The position numbers and the translations under genes were made by a program. The notes beneath the pieces are model-generated. The model was not told where the DNA came from. It saw nothing but the letters and a program-made list of their open reading frames with translations, and did not search any database. From NCBI GenBank assembly GCA_023301465.1, contig JALZUQ010000006.1:1-64000 (forward strand): 64,000 nt of DNA, given 5' to 3'. Position 1 is the stretch's first letter; the number at the start of each line of letters is the position of its first letter. Shown piece by piece: positions 8,609 to 17,621 of this stretch. The DNA comes from Oligoflexales bacterium. GTDB taxonomy: Bacteria; Bdellovibrionota_B; Oligoflexia; Oligoflexales; JALZUQ01.

Positions 8609-9604
8609 CTATTTTTCAAACGAAGTCTTTTGAAGGAGATCCACTAAATCTTCCAATTTTTCAATATTTTTGTGATGCTCTTCAATTTTAATGATCTTGC
8701 TAGGCAGAAAATTCTTATTCCGTTGAATCTTGTCCAATATTCTCTTCTCGCCTTCAAGGCGAACAGATTCTTTTGGTGTATAAGAGTTCTGAGTAGGTAT
8801 TACTCTATTAATGATTAAAAAATCTGTAGAATAGGATAGTTCTTTTAGTTTTTCGGTAAGGTACAAACTAGACCTCATAGAGCTGTGGTTTGGTCTTGTT
8901 ACAATTGCAAATTTAGTTTTTTCAGATGAAAAAATACTTAATATCTCTTGGCCATTAATATTCATAGATTGAATCACATCTTTACTAGCATCTAAAAAAT
9001 CAACAAAACTCTCATAAGCACTGATACCAACAAGGTTTGTCAAACTAGACCAGAACCCCCCTTTTTCTTTTTTGGAGTTAAGCTTAAGACCCTTGATTAG
9101 TTTGAATGGGGTGCTAATCCACTTGATAATTTTTAAATCCTGAAAATCTGCAAGTAGCTTAGGTTTGGCAAAAAAGTCAAGTGCATGGATATCAGGTGGA
9201 GTGTCAACGATGATGTAATCATAAGCAGATGATTGATACAGTTCATACACCTTGTTCATAGCCATAAACTCAGAGATTCCAGCAAGGTTCTTAGAAGTAT
9301 GCTGATAAAATGGATGATCAATTATTTTTTGAGCTGTTTTTTTATTTTTAGAAAATTTAAGGACGGATTCATCAAAAGCTAATTTTTGATCAAGCATCAT
9401 GGCATCAAAAGAAATATTATTAATATTTACTGCTGTTAAATTATTTCCAAGTGTTAACCCCATTGAGTCAGCTAGTCTTTTAGCAGGGTCGATACTAATA
9501 AGAACAACTTTGTTTTTTTTAGATGCGTGATGCAAAGAAAGAAGAACTGATGTGCTTGTCTTTCCAACGCCTCCGCTTCCTAATAAAAAAATTAATTCTG
9601 TCAT
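8609..9604 (-). CDS. ArsA/Get3-like P-loop ATPase (first of a pair)
   Basis: 331 residues. A deviant Walker A GSGGVGKTSTS (about residues 8-18) is typical of the SIMIBI ArsA/Get3/MinD class; SIDPAKRLADSMG (switch-like) and IIVDTPPDIHALDF match ArsA-family motifs. No arsenite-binding cysteines are visible, so an arsenite-efflux role is unlikely; the family is a general dimeric ATPase fold. Its ATG overlaps the stop of the related gene at 9601-10380 by 4 bases, suggesting the two make a heterodimer. The target is unknown; the surroundings (tatA, mlaEFD, Ser/Thr kinase) suggest an envelope role, which is inference. Confidence 0.8.
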   Translation of the reverse strand: MTELIFLLGSGGVGKTSTSVLLSLHHASKKNKVVLISIDPAKRLADSMGLTLGNNLTAVNINNISFDAMMLDQKLAFDESVLKFSKNKKTAQKIIDHPFYQHTSKNLAGISEFMAMNKVYELYQSSAYDYIIVDTPPDIHALDFFAKPKLLADFQDLKIIKWISTPFKLIKGLKLNSKKEKGGFWSSLTNLVGISAYESFVDFLDASKDVIQSMNINGQEILSIFSSEKTKFAIVTRPNHSSMRSSLYLTEKLKELSYSTDFLIINRVIPTQNSYTPKESVRLEGEKRILDKIQRNKNFLPSKIIKIEEHHKNIEKLEDLVDLLQKTSFEK

Positions 9605-10380
9605 GATGGATGGCTCAATTTTTGTTTTAGGATTTTATCAAAGTCAATGGGTTCATCTATAAAACCAAAATCTTCCACTTTTAGTTCTTTTGACCTTAAA
9701 TTAGTTGTCTCAAAGCGGTTAATGATCTGTTTTAGTAGGTTCAGATTAAGCTCATCTTCTATTTTTGAAATAAGTTCTTTGCTTTCTTTGACAACGAGCT
9801 CTTCTGGATTGCTTACAACGATAATACCGGTTTTCTCATGATCACAAATATGATCATTGAAGTTCCTCAAGTCTTGAAAGAGTTTTCCAGTAAAATGCAA
9901 ATTCCCTAGAGTTGCTGGCGAACGTAACATTGCTAAAAAATGTCCTGTTGCAAATGAATCAACGATAATATGATCATACTCTTCTGAGTTCGCTAAATAT
10001 ATTAATTGACCCAAATACATAAGTTCTTTAATTCCGGGTACGGTTTTGAAGAAACTAGAAAAAAATTTACTATTTACAGTTTGTCTAATAATGAAATTTC
10101 CAGCAAACTTTTTTTCTATAAATAAATTGATATTATCTTTTGAGCTTAAGTTAAAAAGATTGAGATTATGGATTTTTTTTGTTTGGCCGTAATTACATTG
10201 TGTTCCAAAAAGTGGGCCAATTTGATCAATGTGAGAGCTCGAGATAAGTGCGACAGATTTTTTTTTCTGTAGTTCGTATGCAAGTGCTGAGGAAATGAAT
10301 GTTTTTCCTGTTCCGCCTTTTCCTGTGATAAAAACAAGTGTAGGAAGCTTTTGAAGTAAGTTTTTAGGAAAAATAGACAA
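9601..10380 (-). CDS. ArsA/Get3-like P-loop ATPase (second of a pair)
   Basis: 259 residues with deviant Walker A GKGGTGKTFISSAL (about residues 19-32) and HIIVDSFATGHFLAMLRSP, the ArsA-type region where the family usually has DTAPTGHTLRLL. The second half is shorter than in its partner. Paired ArsA-like ATPases of this sort are common in predatory and myxobacterial genomes; their job is not established. Overlaps the next gene (ATGA) and is followed by it on the same strand. Upstream there is an 80-base AT-rich gap to tatA with no clear terminator. Confidence 0.75.
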   Translation of the reverse strand: MSIFPKNLLQKLPTLVFITGKGGTGKTFISSALAYELQKKKSVALISSSHIDQIGPLFGTQCNYGQTKKIHNLNLFNLSSKDNINLFIEKKFAGNFIIRQTVNSKFFSSFFKTVPGIKELMYLGQLIYLANSEEYDHIIVDSFATGHFLAMLRSPATLGNLHFTGKLFQDLRNFNDHICDHEKTGIIVVSNPEELVVKESKELISKIEDELNLNLLKQIINRFETTNLRSKELKVEDFGFIDEPIDFDKILKQKLSHPS

Positions 10381-10460
10381 AAAATACTCTAATTAGCAAA
10401 AAATGTGGCAAAATCGAATAAATAATACCTTAAAGTGTAAGATATAGAAAATTCGTTGAC

Positions 10461-10667
10461 TTAGCTATCTTCAGTTTTGCTAGCATCTGATTCGTTTTTG
10501 CTAGTTTCAGAGATTTTTTTTTTGTTTTTGTCGTCTTTGACACCTTTTTTAAAGTTTTTGATGCTTTCACCAACTGCACCGCCTAGCTGCGGAAGCTTTT
10601 TAGCACCAAAAAGTAAAATAACTACGCCTGCAATAATCAGTAATTCTGTAGTTCCCGGTATTCCCAT
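10461..10667 (-). CDS. tatA: Twin-arginine translocase subunit TatA/TatE
   Basis: 68 residues: a short N-terminal transmembrane helix (TTELLIIAGVVILLFG, about residues 5-20), the FGAKKLPQLGGAVGESIKNFKKG hinge and amphipathic helix, then a charged Lys/Asp/Ser tail. This is the complete TatA pattern. TatA multimers form the pore for folded Tat substrates. The window contains Tat-type signal candidates that could use it (the actB product and the DUF1501 protein). tatB and tatC are not nearby. A GGAG-type site precedes the start, and the gene follows the kinase gene by 45 bases on the same strand. Confidence 0.9.
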   Translation of the reverse strand: MGIPGTTELLIIAGVVILLFGAKKLPQLGGAVGESIKNFKKGVKDDKNKKKISETSKNESDASKTEDS

Positions 10668-10712
10668 GTTTTCTCCTTCTTTATCTACTATTAGATTCTA
10701 TTATATTATCAC

Positions 10713-13700
10713 TTAATTTGCTTTTTTAAACTGCTGTTCTTCTGTTTCATTGACTAAGAATGCAGCAAGGTAATACCGTGGCACCTTTTTGAAAACCCCC
10801 TGAACGATAGAGTGGTAGTCTTGAAGTGATTCGGCAGATGTAGTCTCTAATGCTAGCTGGACAGAGCTTTCTCTGCTAAGTTTTGTCTCAATGTTTTTTG
10901 TATTATTAGACAATAAGTAAAGATGTGTGCTGTTTAAGCCAGCTTGCACATCCCAGCACTGAAAATTTTTATTACTGAGCTTAAAGTGTAATGTTTTTTC
11001 TTGTGGAATGATATCGTTTTCACAACCAACAACAATTGGTCTTGAATCGCCAAAGTGGCAGCTATGTACTTCTTTTCTGTCTTTGTGAAAGATTGAAAAA
11101 GCAATATCAATTTGTGATATTTTAAAGTTATTTGCACCAAATGCTAGAACTCCGCCGATTTGTTCTCTAATCCAATCTATAGTGAGTTCTGGCTCTCCGG
11201 TGATAGAGTAGTTGATTTTAAGGCTTTGAAACTCGTGCCAAATCATAGAGCTAAATAATCCTCTATGTTCATCATCACCCTGTATAGATGCGTACATCAT
11301 TACATATTCATTAGAGGAAAATGATTGACCTAAAAACCAAACATTTTCTCTGTTTTTTCTTAACATTCCAACATGCCAGAAATTAATCCAATCAACATGC
11401 TCAATATTAAACTCACCAGACTTATAAGGTAGAAGGTTTGTTTCTTGATTTTTAGACATGATTAAACCAATATGAGCTCCTATTTTGTTTAAGTTTTTTG
11501 CCATTGTTGAAGAGTCTTGTTGATCAAAATTTACGTTTTCTATGTAGAGTTGTCCGCAAACTTTATGATTTGTAATAATTGGAACAATGGCATTCATTCT
11601 TAACCCCATGGTAGATGAGAGTTCTGATGCATTTGATCCATAGTGTTGATTTGTTGATTGAATAGATATTTCATTTTGAGTAGCTTCATTGTGCATTACT
11701 AAAGTAGCATCATCGTTGTATTGAGTTTTTTGATTATCATTATTAATATACGTACTATTTAAGTCTTCTTGTTGTGTATTAGCAAGAGCTCTATTTGTTG
11801 TAGTGAATCCATTATCTTCTGTGTCAGCTAACCAAGGAGCATCAAATAATGGTAAGTATAAAGTTGACTTAATTCTTTGATATGGTTCTAAATATTCAAT
11901 AATATTTAGAAGGTTTTGCGGGCTGATATTTGAAACACCCAGTGCTTTGCACGGTTTTTCAGTTGTGTCCAAAACTAAGACTTTATCAAAGTCAATATGT
12001 TTACTTAAAATATTTAGGGTTGTTATGATGTCTTCATGAGCTTGAGTGCTTCTTTGAAGGGCGAGACAAATATATTGTAAATGTTCAGAAATGATTGGTG
12101 ATGGTATCTCCCAGTTACTTGCATTTACTTGTATCTTTTGAGTTGCAGACTCAATGGCGTCTTCTGGAGACAAAAGTACTTGTTGTGTACCCAGTTGATT
12201 AAAGAAATAAAGTTGATTGTTAGAGATAATGGACTCATACTTTTGGGAATGTCTTGAGAAGTTTTGGCTGTACTTTTGTAGCCAATACATAGCCATAAGT
12301 GTTGCGATTTTATATTTTGTTTCAACATTTACAGCTATTTCTTTGATGGTAATGTAATCGTGTTTTTTGTCGATTTCTTTTGAGCATCTCCAACGACATG
12401 CTTCTATTAGTTTATCATTTCTAAACTGTATTTTATCACAATAATTTTTTATTTTTTTGTATATAGAATCTGACTCTGAATCTCTAAAAGGTGTTGAATT
12501 AAAAGACTCTGAATAGAAATCTATATATGTAACAAGATAAAAAACAATGAATATTTGTTCATATCTTCCATGCTCTGAAAAGTGATTAGATTGCCTGAAA
12601 AATCGTTCGAAAATTTCATGAAAATATTTTCGGCAAATACCATCTTGTCCTTTAATAAGTGCGATTTGTGAATGTATGATTAAGCTAAAAACATCGTTAT
12701 TTCTTGCTTTCACCTGCTGTCTTCTTGCAATAAAATTTTGAGCCCGCGTTAGTGAAATTTTCTTTTTATTTTGTAGTAATTCCGTGAATAATCTAACGGC
12801 CATATACTTTGAAGATAGAAAATGTCTTGTGGGTGTTAAAGTGGGCATTCTTTTGGATGTTTCTTCAACTTGATCTAATGTCAGAGAGTATAAGTCTGAA
12901 AAAATACTAAAATTATAATATTCAATACTTAGGTTTGTATCAATTTTCATTGAAAGATACTTTGAAATCGAATTTAAGGTCGCAAGACTATCTTTTCTAT
13001 CATACATGTTTGCAAGTAATAGCCTTGTTTCAATAAGAAGATCAGAGGACTTTATTTTTTTAGCTGCTTTTTCAACTATTTGAGCAATTGCTTTTGCAAA
13101 TTTTATATTTCCGTTAATAAACTCTCTCTCTGCTGTAATAAGATAGATTCTACAATGAGTCTTGTTTGATAAGTGTGCTCTATTCGATAAATTTGTTAGA
13201 TATTGTTGTACAGATTTTGCTTTTGATGGGTAAGTGATTTGAAGTACTTTCATAGACTCTAATAGGAACATGATTTGCGGATTTTCTACTTCATTTGACC
13301 TTCTCAAGCATTTTTCTTGTATGTTCTTTAAATATGAGCTCTTATTAATTGTTTTTGAGAGTTTGTTCGTTGCAATGTTCAATAAATTTTTTGCTTTGTT
13401 ATGTGTCTCGTAATTTTCAATTTTTATTAATTCAGGTTCGATGAATTTAAGAGATTTTGAAATGATACCACTCAGATAGTTCAGTTTGATGATTTTTCTT
13501 AAAACCCTATAAGTTTCGTTTTTCTCTAATTTAAATTTTAATATTTTGTTAAATGCATCATTTGCTGCACTATGCCTTTTTAAGAAAATGAGAATGTCGC
13601 CATGAGTTTCATAAATATTTACGATTTCAGAGATAGGGTATTCACCGTGTGGTATTTTGTTTAATAGATTGATGGCGATTTCAATATATCTTCTTGCTGA

Positions 13701-16058
13701 TTCAAAAGCATTTGCTTCTTTTGCATAAACACATGACCTTCGATTATAAAAAATAGTCTTTTTAATTGCTGCTAAGTCATTGAAGTCTTCAGATATGAAG
13801 CAATTAAAATGGTGAGTAATTGAAAAACAAACATGTGGATTCAGTTTTGCAATATTTTCACTTAATTTATTACCTATGAGGCAGTGGAGCTCTCTTTTTC
13901 TTTTGGGGCTAATGTTGTCATATACAAAAGACCTTATTTTTGAATGTGCGAATTTATAGGTTTTACCTAGTGCTAAAAAAGCCTTGTCTTCGTTGACTTG
14001 TGAAAAAATCCCAGAAGAAGTTGCCTTTTGAATAAATTTAAATAGTTGAGTAGGGCTGCCATCTTCATCTAGGTTTAATAATTCATATTGGAAGGTGTAT
14101 CCAACAACAGATCCGATTTCTAATATTTCACGTTCTTTGCTGTTTAAGCCTCTGATGCGGCTAATGACGAGTTCAACTGTGTTTAGCGTGGTCCGTGTAT
14201 TCTTGATTCTTTCTAGATTAAAGTTCCATTGTGAGCTTTGGGTGTTAAAGAATATGCTTCTTTGTAATACGAGGTTTTTAGCATATTCAACAATATATCT
14301 TGGATTGCCAAAAGTTTTTTGGTGGATGTGTTTTTGTAATTCCACCTTTTCTTTGTTGACTTTTTCTTTGAAGAAGCTATTTACAATTCTGACTGTCGCG
14401 TCTTCGTTGAGGCTTCTTAATTGAATTTCATTGAATCTTCTTTTGAGTTTTGAAAATTTTAAAATAAACTTACTGAGAATTGGAGACATGCTTTCTTCAT
14501 TATTTAATATACTTAAAATGAGATAAAATTTTTGACTGTTGCTGTTACTAAAGAAACCATCTATCAATTCAAGAGAGTTTTCATCTGCCCAATGAAGGTC
14601 GTCTAATATAAAGATAATTGGTTCATCACCTTCAGCTAAGCACTTTGTGAAGTCAGCAAAAGTTTTTGTGAGAACGTTAAATTTGTCTGGATGACTTTCG
14701 TTGTCGAGTTGAATTTCATCAAGAAAAGGTTTGATTCCCGGCACAATCTCTGCAAGTTGATATGCGGCAGATCCTAGTTTTTTTCTAAATCTTTCTTTTA
14801 GTTTTTCTGTTTCTTCTGGTTCTGACTTTGAAATTCTATTTAAGTATTCATTGAATGCGTTTGCGAGTGCATTAAACGGTAGTCCGTTTTCATGTTGAGA
14901 AAAACTACCGCTTACAAAACGGTAATTACTTTGCATAAGATGACTTCTAAATTCTGCGAGTACACGAGACTTTCCAATTCCAGAATCACCCCTTAAGACA
15001 GTCATGATACTACGATTTAAATTTTGATCCATTTTAGCTAGGCTTTTTTTAAGATCTTCCATCTCATTATTCCGACCTGCCATTGGAATTTTTGCCGCAA
15101 CGGTATTTAAATTGTCTTTATAGCCAAGATTGATTTCAGTGATACGGTCAATTTTTTTGTCTACAAAAGTTTCTTTTGCTTCTATGAGATCAGCTAGCAG
15201 AGAAAAAGCACTTTGATATCTTTTGTCTGGGTCTTTCTCTAGCAGTTTTTGAATGATTTGATCGACGATCCCTGGCACATCTGGTCTTAGTTCTAGTATT
15301 GAGTTTGGTTGTTCGTACAAATGCTGTTTTATGAGCTTTTGTCTCGTGTTTGCTTGGAAAGGAGGACTACCTGTTAGTATTTCATATAGAACACAACCAA
15401 GTGAATATAAGTCCATGCGATGATCACGCATAAATCCATCAGATGATTGTTCAGGTGCCATGTATACTGGTGTCCCAGCAATTTCACGATGTTTTTTTGC
15501 GTTTACATCACCTGATGAGTGCATTGTCTCTGCTAAATGAGCGACTCCAAAGTCTAGAATTTTTACAACAAGTTCACGTTTTTCACGCCAGTTTCTTCCA
15601 ACAATAATATTTTGAGGTTTGATATCACGGTGAATAATATTTTTACCATGTGTGTAGTCTAGTGCTTCAGTTACTTGAATAGCTAGCTGAAAGAAAAACT
15701 CAAGGTTTTTTGGACCGTCTCTGCGAAGTAAACTTTTGAGGTCCATGCCATTGGCAATTTCCATGACGATGTAATAACCGCCTCCTAAGCTACCTTCCAT
15801 GTCTAAGAGTCCTAGCTCATAAAATGCAACGATATTTGGGTGGTGAAGCTGCGACATGAGAGCAGCTTCTTTTTGAAAGTTGAGTAAGGTTTCATAGTTA
15901 AAATTTGATTTTCTCTGGATAACTTTAATGGCAACAAACTGAGAAGGGTCTGCAAAGGACATTGCTCTAAAAACATATCCCATACCACCACGCCCAATTT
16001 CGCTGATGATGCAATATCGGTCAGCAATGTGTTCGCCAATGAGTCTTTTGATTTCCAT
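10713..16058 (-). CDS. Giant Ser/Thr protein kinase with AAA-type ATPase, helical repeats, GAF and phosphatase-like C-terminus
   Basis: 1781 residues. An N-terminal Hanks-type kinase (about 14-290) has GRGGMGYVF, VAIKVIQ, the catalytic loop HRDIKPQNI and DFG, all intact. A signalling ATPase module follows with Walker A GDSGIGKS (about 355) and Walker B/sensor FILDDLHWAD (about 488), then a long TPR-like helical region (about 650-1300), a GAF-like domain (about 1320-1525), and a C-terminal ~250 residues that loosely resemble PP2C/SpoIIE phosphatases (YASIQGDDEHRG, HSCHFGDSRPIVV) but lack the usual metal-binding D-GHG motif. The kinase-ATPase-GAF order is known from PknK/HstK-like proteins. No transmembrane helix seen. 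First gene of a possible minus-strand operon with tatA. Divergent from pyk. Confidence 0.9.
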   Translation of the reverse strand: MEIKRLIGEHIADRYCIISEIGRGGMGYVFRAMSFADPSQFVAIKVIQRKSNFNYETLLNFQKEAALMSQLHHPNIVAFYELGLLDMEGSLGGGYYIVMEIANGMDLKSLLRRDGPKNLEFFFQLAIQVTEALDYTHGKNIIHRDIKPQNIIVGRNWREKRELVVKILDFGVAHLAETMHSSGDVNAKKHREIAGTPVYMAPEQSSDGFMRDHRMDLYSLGCVLYEILTGSPPFQANTRQKLIKQHLYEQPNSILELRPDVPGIVDQIIQKLLEKDPDKRYQSAFSLLADLIEAKETFVDKKIDRITEINLGYKDNLNTVAAKIPMAGRNNEMEDLKKSLAKMDQNLNRSIMTVLRGDSGIGKSRVLAEFRSHLMQSNYRFVSGSFSQHENGLPFNALANAFNEYLNRISKSEPEETEKLKERFRKKLGSAAYQLAEIVPGIKPFLDEIQLDNESHPDKFNVLTKTFADFTKCLAEGDEPIIFILDDLHWADENSLELIDGFFSNSNSQKFYLILSILNNEESMSPILSKFILKFSKLKRRFNEIQLRSLNEDATVRIVNSFFKEKVNKEKVELQKHIHQKTFGNPRYIVEYAKNLVLQRSIFFNTQSSQWNFNLERIKNTRTTLNTVELVISRIRGLNSKEREILEIGSVVGYTFQYELLNLDEDGSPTQLFKFIQKATSSGIFSQVNEDKAFLALGKTYKFAHSKIRSFVYDNISPKRKRELHCLIGNKLSENIAKLNPHVCFSITHHFNCFISEDFNDLAAIKKTIFYNRRSCVYAKEANAFESARRYIEIAINLLNKIPHGEYPISEIVNIYETHGDILIFLKRHSAANDAFNKILKFKLEKNETYRVLRKIIKLNYLSGIISKSLKFIEPELIKIENYETHNKAKNLLNIATNKLSKTINKSSYLKNIQEKCLRRSNEVENPQIMFLLESMKVLQITYPSKAKSVQQYLTNLSNRAHLSNKTHCRIYLITAEREFINGNIKFAKAIAQIVEKAAKKIKSSDLLIETRLLLANMYDRKDSLATLNSISKYLSMKIDTNLSIEYYNFSIFSDLYSLTLDQVEETSKRMPTLTPTRHFLSSKYMAVRLFTELLQNKKKISLTRAQNFIARRQQVKARNNDVFSLIIHSQIALIKGQDGICRKYFHEIFERFFRQSNHFSEHGRYEQIFIVFYLVTYIDFYSESFNSTPFRDSESDSIYKKIKNYCDKIQFRNDKLIEACRWRCSKEIDKKHDYITIKEIAVNVETKYKIATLMAMYWLQKYSQNFSRHSQKYESIISNNQLYFFNQLGTQQVLLSPEDAIESATQKIQVNASNWEIPSPIISEHLQYICLALQRSTQAHEDIITTLNILSKHIDFDKVLVLDTTEKPCKALGVSNISPQNLLNIIEYLEPYQRIKSTLYLPLFDAPWLADTEDNGFTTTNRALANTQQEDLNSTYINNDNQKTQYNDDATLVMHNEATQNEISIQSTNQHYGSNASELSSTMGLRMNAIVPIITNHKVCGQLYIENVNFDQQDSSTMAKNLNKIGAHIGLIMSKNQETNLLPYKSGEFNIEHVDWINFWHVGMLRKNRENVWFLGQSFSSNEYVMMYASIQGDDEHRGLFSSMIWHEFQSLKINYSITGEPELTIDWIREQIGGVLAFGANNFKISQIDIAFSIFHKDRKEVHSCHFGDSRPIVVGCENDIIPQEKTLHFKLSNKNFQCWDVQAGLNSTHLYLLSNNTKNIETKLSRESSVQLALETTSAESLQDYHSIVQGVFKKVPRYYLAAFLVNETEEQQFKKAN

Positions 16059-16168
16059 GTGTTACCTAATTATCCATGAGTCTTATCGGGTGAAAAAAAC
16101 ATTTGTTGATTTTGGGGATAACCGTTACCCTTATAAAGAGATAAAAATTAATAAATTTAGGGTATTAC

Positions 16169-17596
16169 ATGCCTCGTCATTGCAAAATAGTCGCAACCAT
16201 CGGTCCAGCCTCAGCTCACCCAGATAAGCTAAGAGAGTTAATGCTCTCTGGGATGAATGTCGCAAGGTTTAACTTTTCACACGGTGATCATGATTTTCAT
16301 CGTAAGAACTTTGAAAACGTCCGAGCCATTTCAGAAGAGTTAGGTTTAGCTGTTGGAATTTTACTAGATCTACAAGGCCCAAAAATACGATGCGGAAAAA
16401 ATGTAGATGATATTGCCGTACCGATTGAAAAAGATAAATCGTATACTTTTAAGTATGGTCATGATCAAAAAGTTGGGACTGAACTTGTCATTGATAGCAA
16501 GCAAATTTTTGAAGACGTTCAAATTGGTGAACGTATTTTGATTGATGATGGTTTAATTTTATTTTCTGTTACTGAAAAACATGACAGTCATTTTGTTGCG
16601 AAGGCGATCAATAACGGTAATGTTAAAAGTAGGAAGGGTGTGAACTTTCCTGATACTGACCTTCAGCTCCCTGCATTAACTTCTAAAGACAGAAAAGATG
16701 TATTATTTGCTGTAAAACATAGAGTCGATTATGTGGCACTTTCTTTTGTGCAAAGAGCAAAAGACGTAATTGAGTTAAAGCAACTTCTTGGAAATCTCGG
16801 AGTTGATATTCCTATTATTTCTAAAATTGAAAAAAAATCTGCAGTAGATATGATAGATGAAATTGCGTTTGTGTCTGGTGGGCTAATGATCGCACGTGGT
16901 GATCTTGGCGTTGAGTGTGGTGTAGAAAAAGTTCCTCTCATGCAACGAAAAATTATTGATGCTGCTGATAAGTATGCTCGCCCAACAATTATTGCCACTC
17001 AAATGCTAGAGTCTATGATTGATTACCCTAGGCCTACCATGGCAGAAATTAACGACGTTGCGAGTGGTGTGCTTGAAGGTGCTGGTGCCTTGATGCTCTC
17101 AGGTGAAGTTGCATCTGGCAAATACCCAGTGAAGTCAGTGAAGAGAATGGTCTCTATTATCAACGAAGTAGAACGATGGGATAGAACCCGCGATCACTTT
17201 AAAAGTAATGAGACCAAAGACATTGAAAAATATGAGATTCATGAGGCAATTGCTAAGTATGCAGCTCACTCCTCAGAGCAATTAGGTTTAGATGCAATTG
17301 TGTGCTTGTCAATGACGGGGTCTATTGCAAAAGAAGTTTCTCGTTGGAGACCAAATTGTAAAATTATTGCTGTGAGCCCAAGGCAAGATGTTATTCACAA
17401 AATGGCATTGATTTGGGGGGTGGAGTCGTTTCGAAATACTGATTTTATTGATACCGATGAGCTGATCAGTACGCTTCCAGAGCTATTAAAGAAAAAAGGA
17501 ATTTTAAAATCAGGAGATAAAATCATTTTGACTGCTGGAGTTCCAATGGACGCAGTGTGTTCAACAAATATGGTCAAGTTTTATCATATTGCTTAA
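16169..17596 (+). CDS. pyk: Pyruvate kinase
   Basis: 475 residues, full length. It catalyses phosphoenolpyruvate + ADP to pyruvate + ATP, the last step of glycolysis. Visible family motifs are KIVATIGPAS at the N-terminus, MNVARFNFSHG, LLDLQGPKIR, the active-site signature IPIISKIEKKSAVDMI with the catalytic lysine, GGLMIARGDLGVE, and PTIIATQMLESM. The C-terminal allosteric domain is present (about 350-475). Start chosen at the ATG followed by PRHCKIVAT; only a weak AGGG precedes it. A glycolytic partner, pgi, lies at 30.6 kb. Confidence 0.95.
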   Translation: MPRHCKIVATIGPASAHPDKLRELMLSGMNVARFNFSHGDHDFHRKNFENVRAISEELGLAVGILLDLQGPKIRCGKNVDDIAVPIEKDKSYTFKYGHDQKVGTELVIDSKQIFEDVQIGERILIDDGLILFSVTEKHDSHFVAKAINNGNVKSRKGVNFPDTDLQLPALTSKDRKDVLFAVKHRVDYVALSFVQRAKDVIELKQLLGNLGVDIPIISKIEKKSAVDMIDEIAFVSGGLMIARGDLGVECGVEKVPLMQRKIIDAADKYARPTIIATQMLESMIDYPRPTMAEINDVASGVLEGAGALMLSGEVASGKYPVKSVKRMVSIINEVERWDRTRDHFKSNETKDIEKYEIHEAIAKYAAHSSEQLGLDAIVCLSMTGSIAKEVSRWRPNCKIIAVSPRQDVIHKMALIWGVESFRNTDFIDTDELISTLPELLKKKGILKSGDKIILTAGVPMDAVCSTNMVKFYHIA

Positions 17597-17621
17597 ATAG
17601 TGATTAGAGTTTAACAATGCT

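Noticed and set aside
14095-14424. Plus-strand open frame of 109 codons within the kinase gene
   Set aside because: Antisense to a continuous 1781-codon gene, with no ribosome site; a shadow frame.
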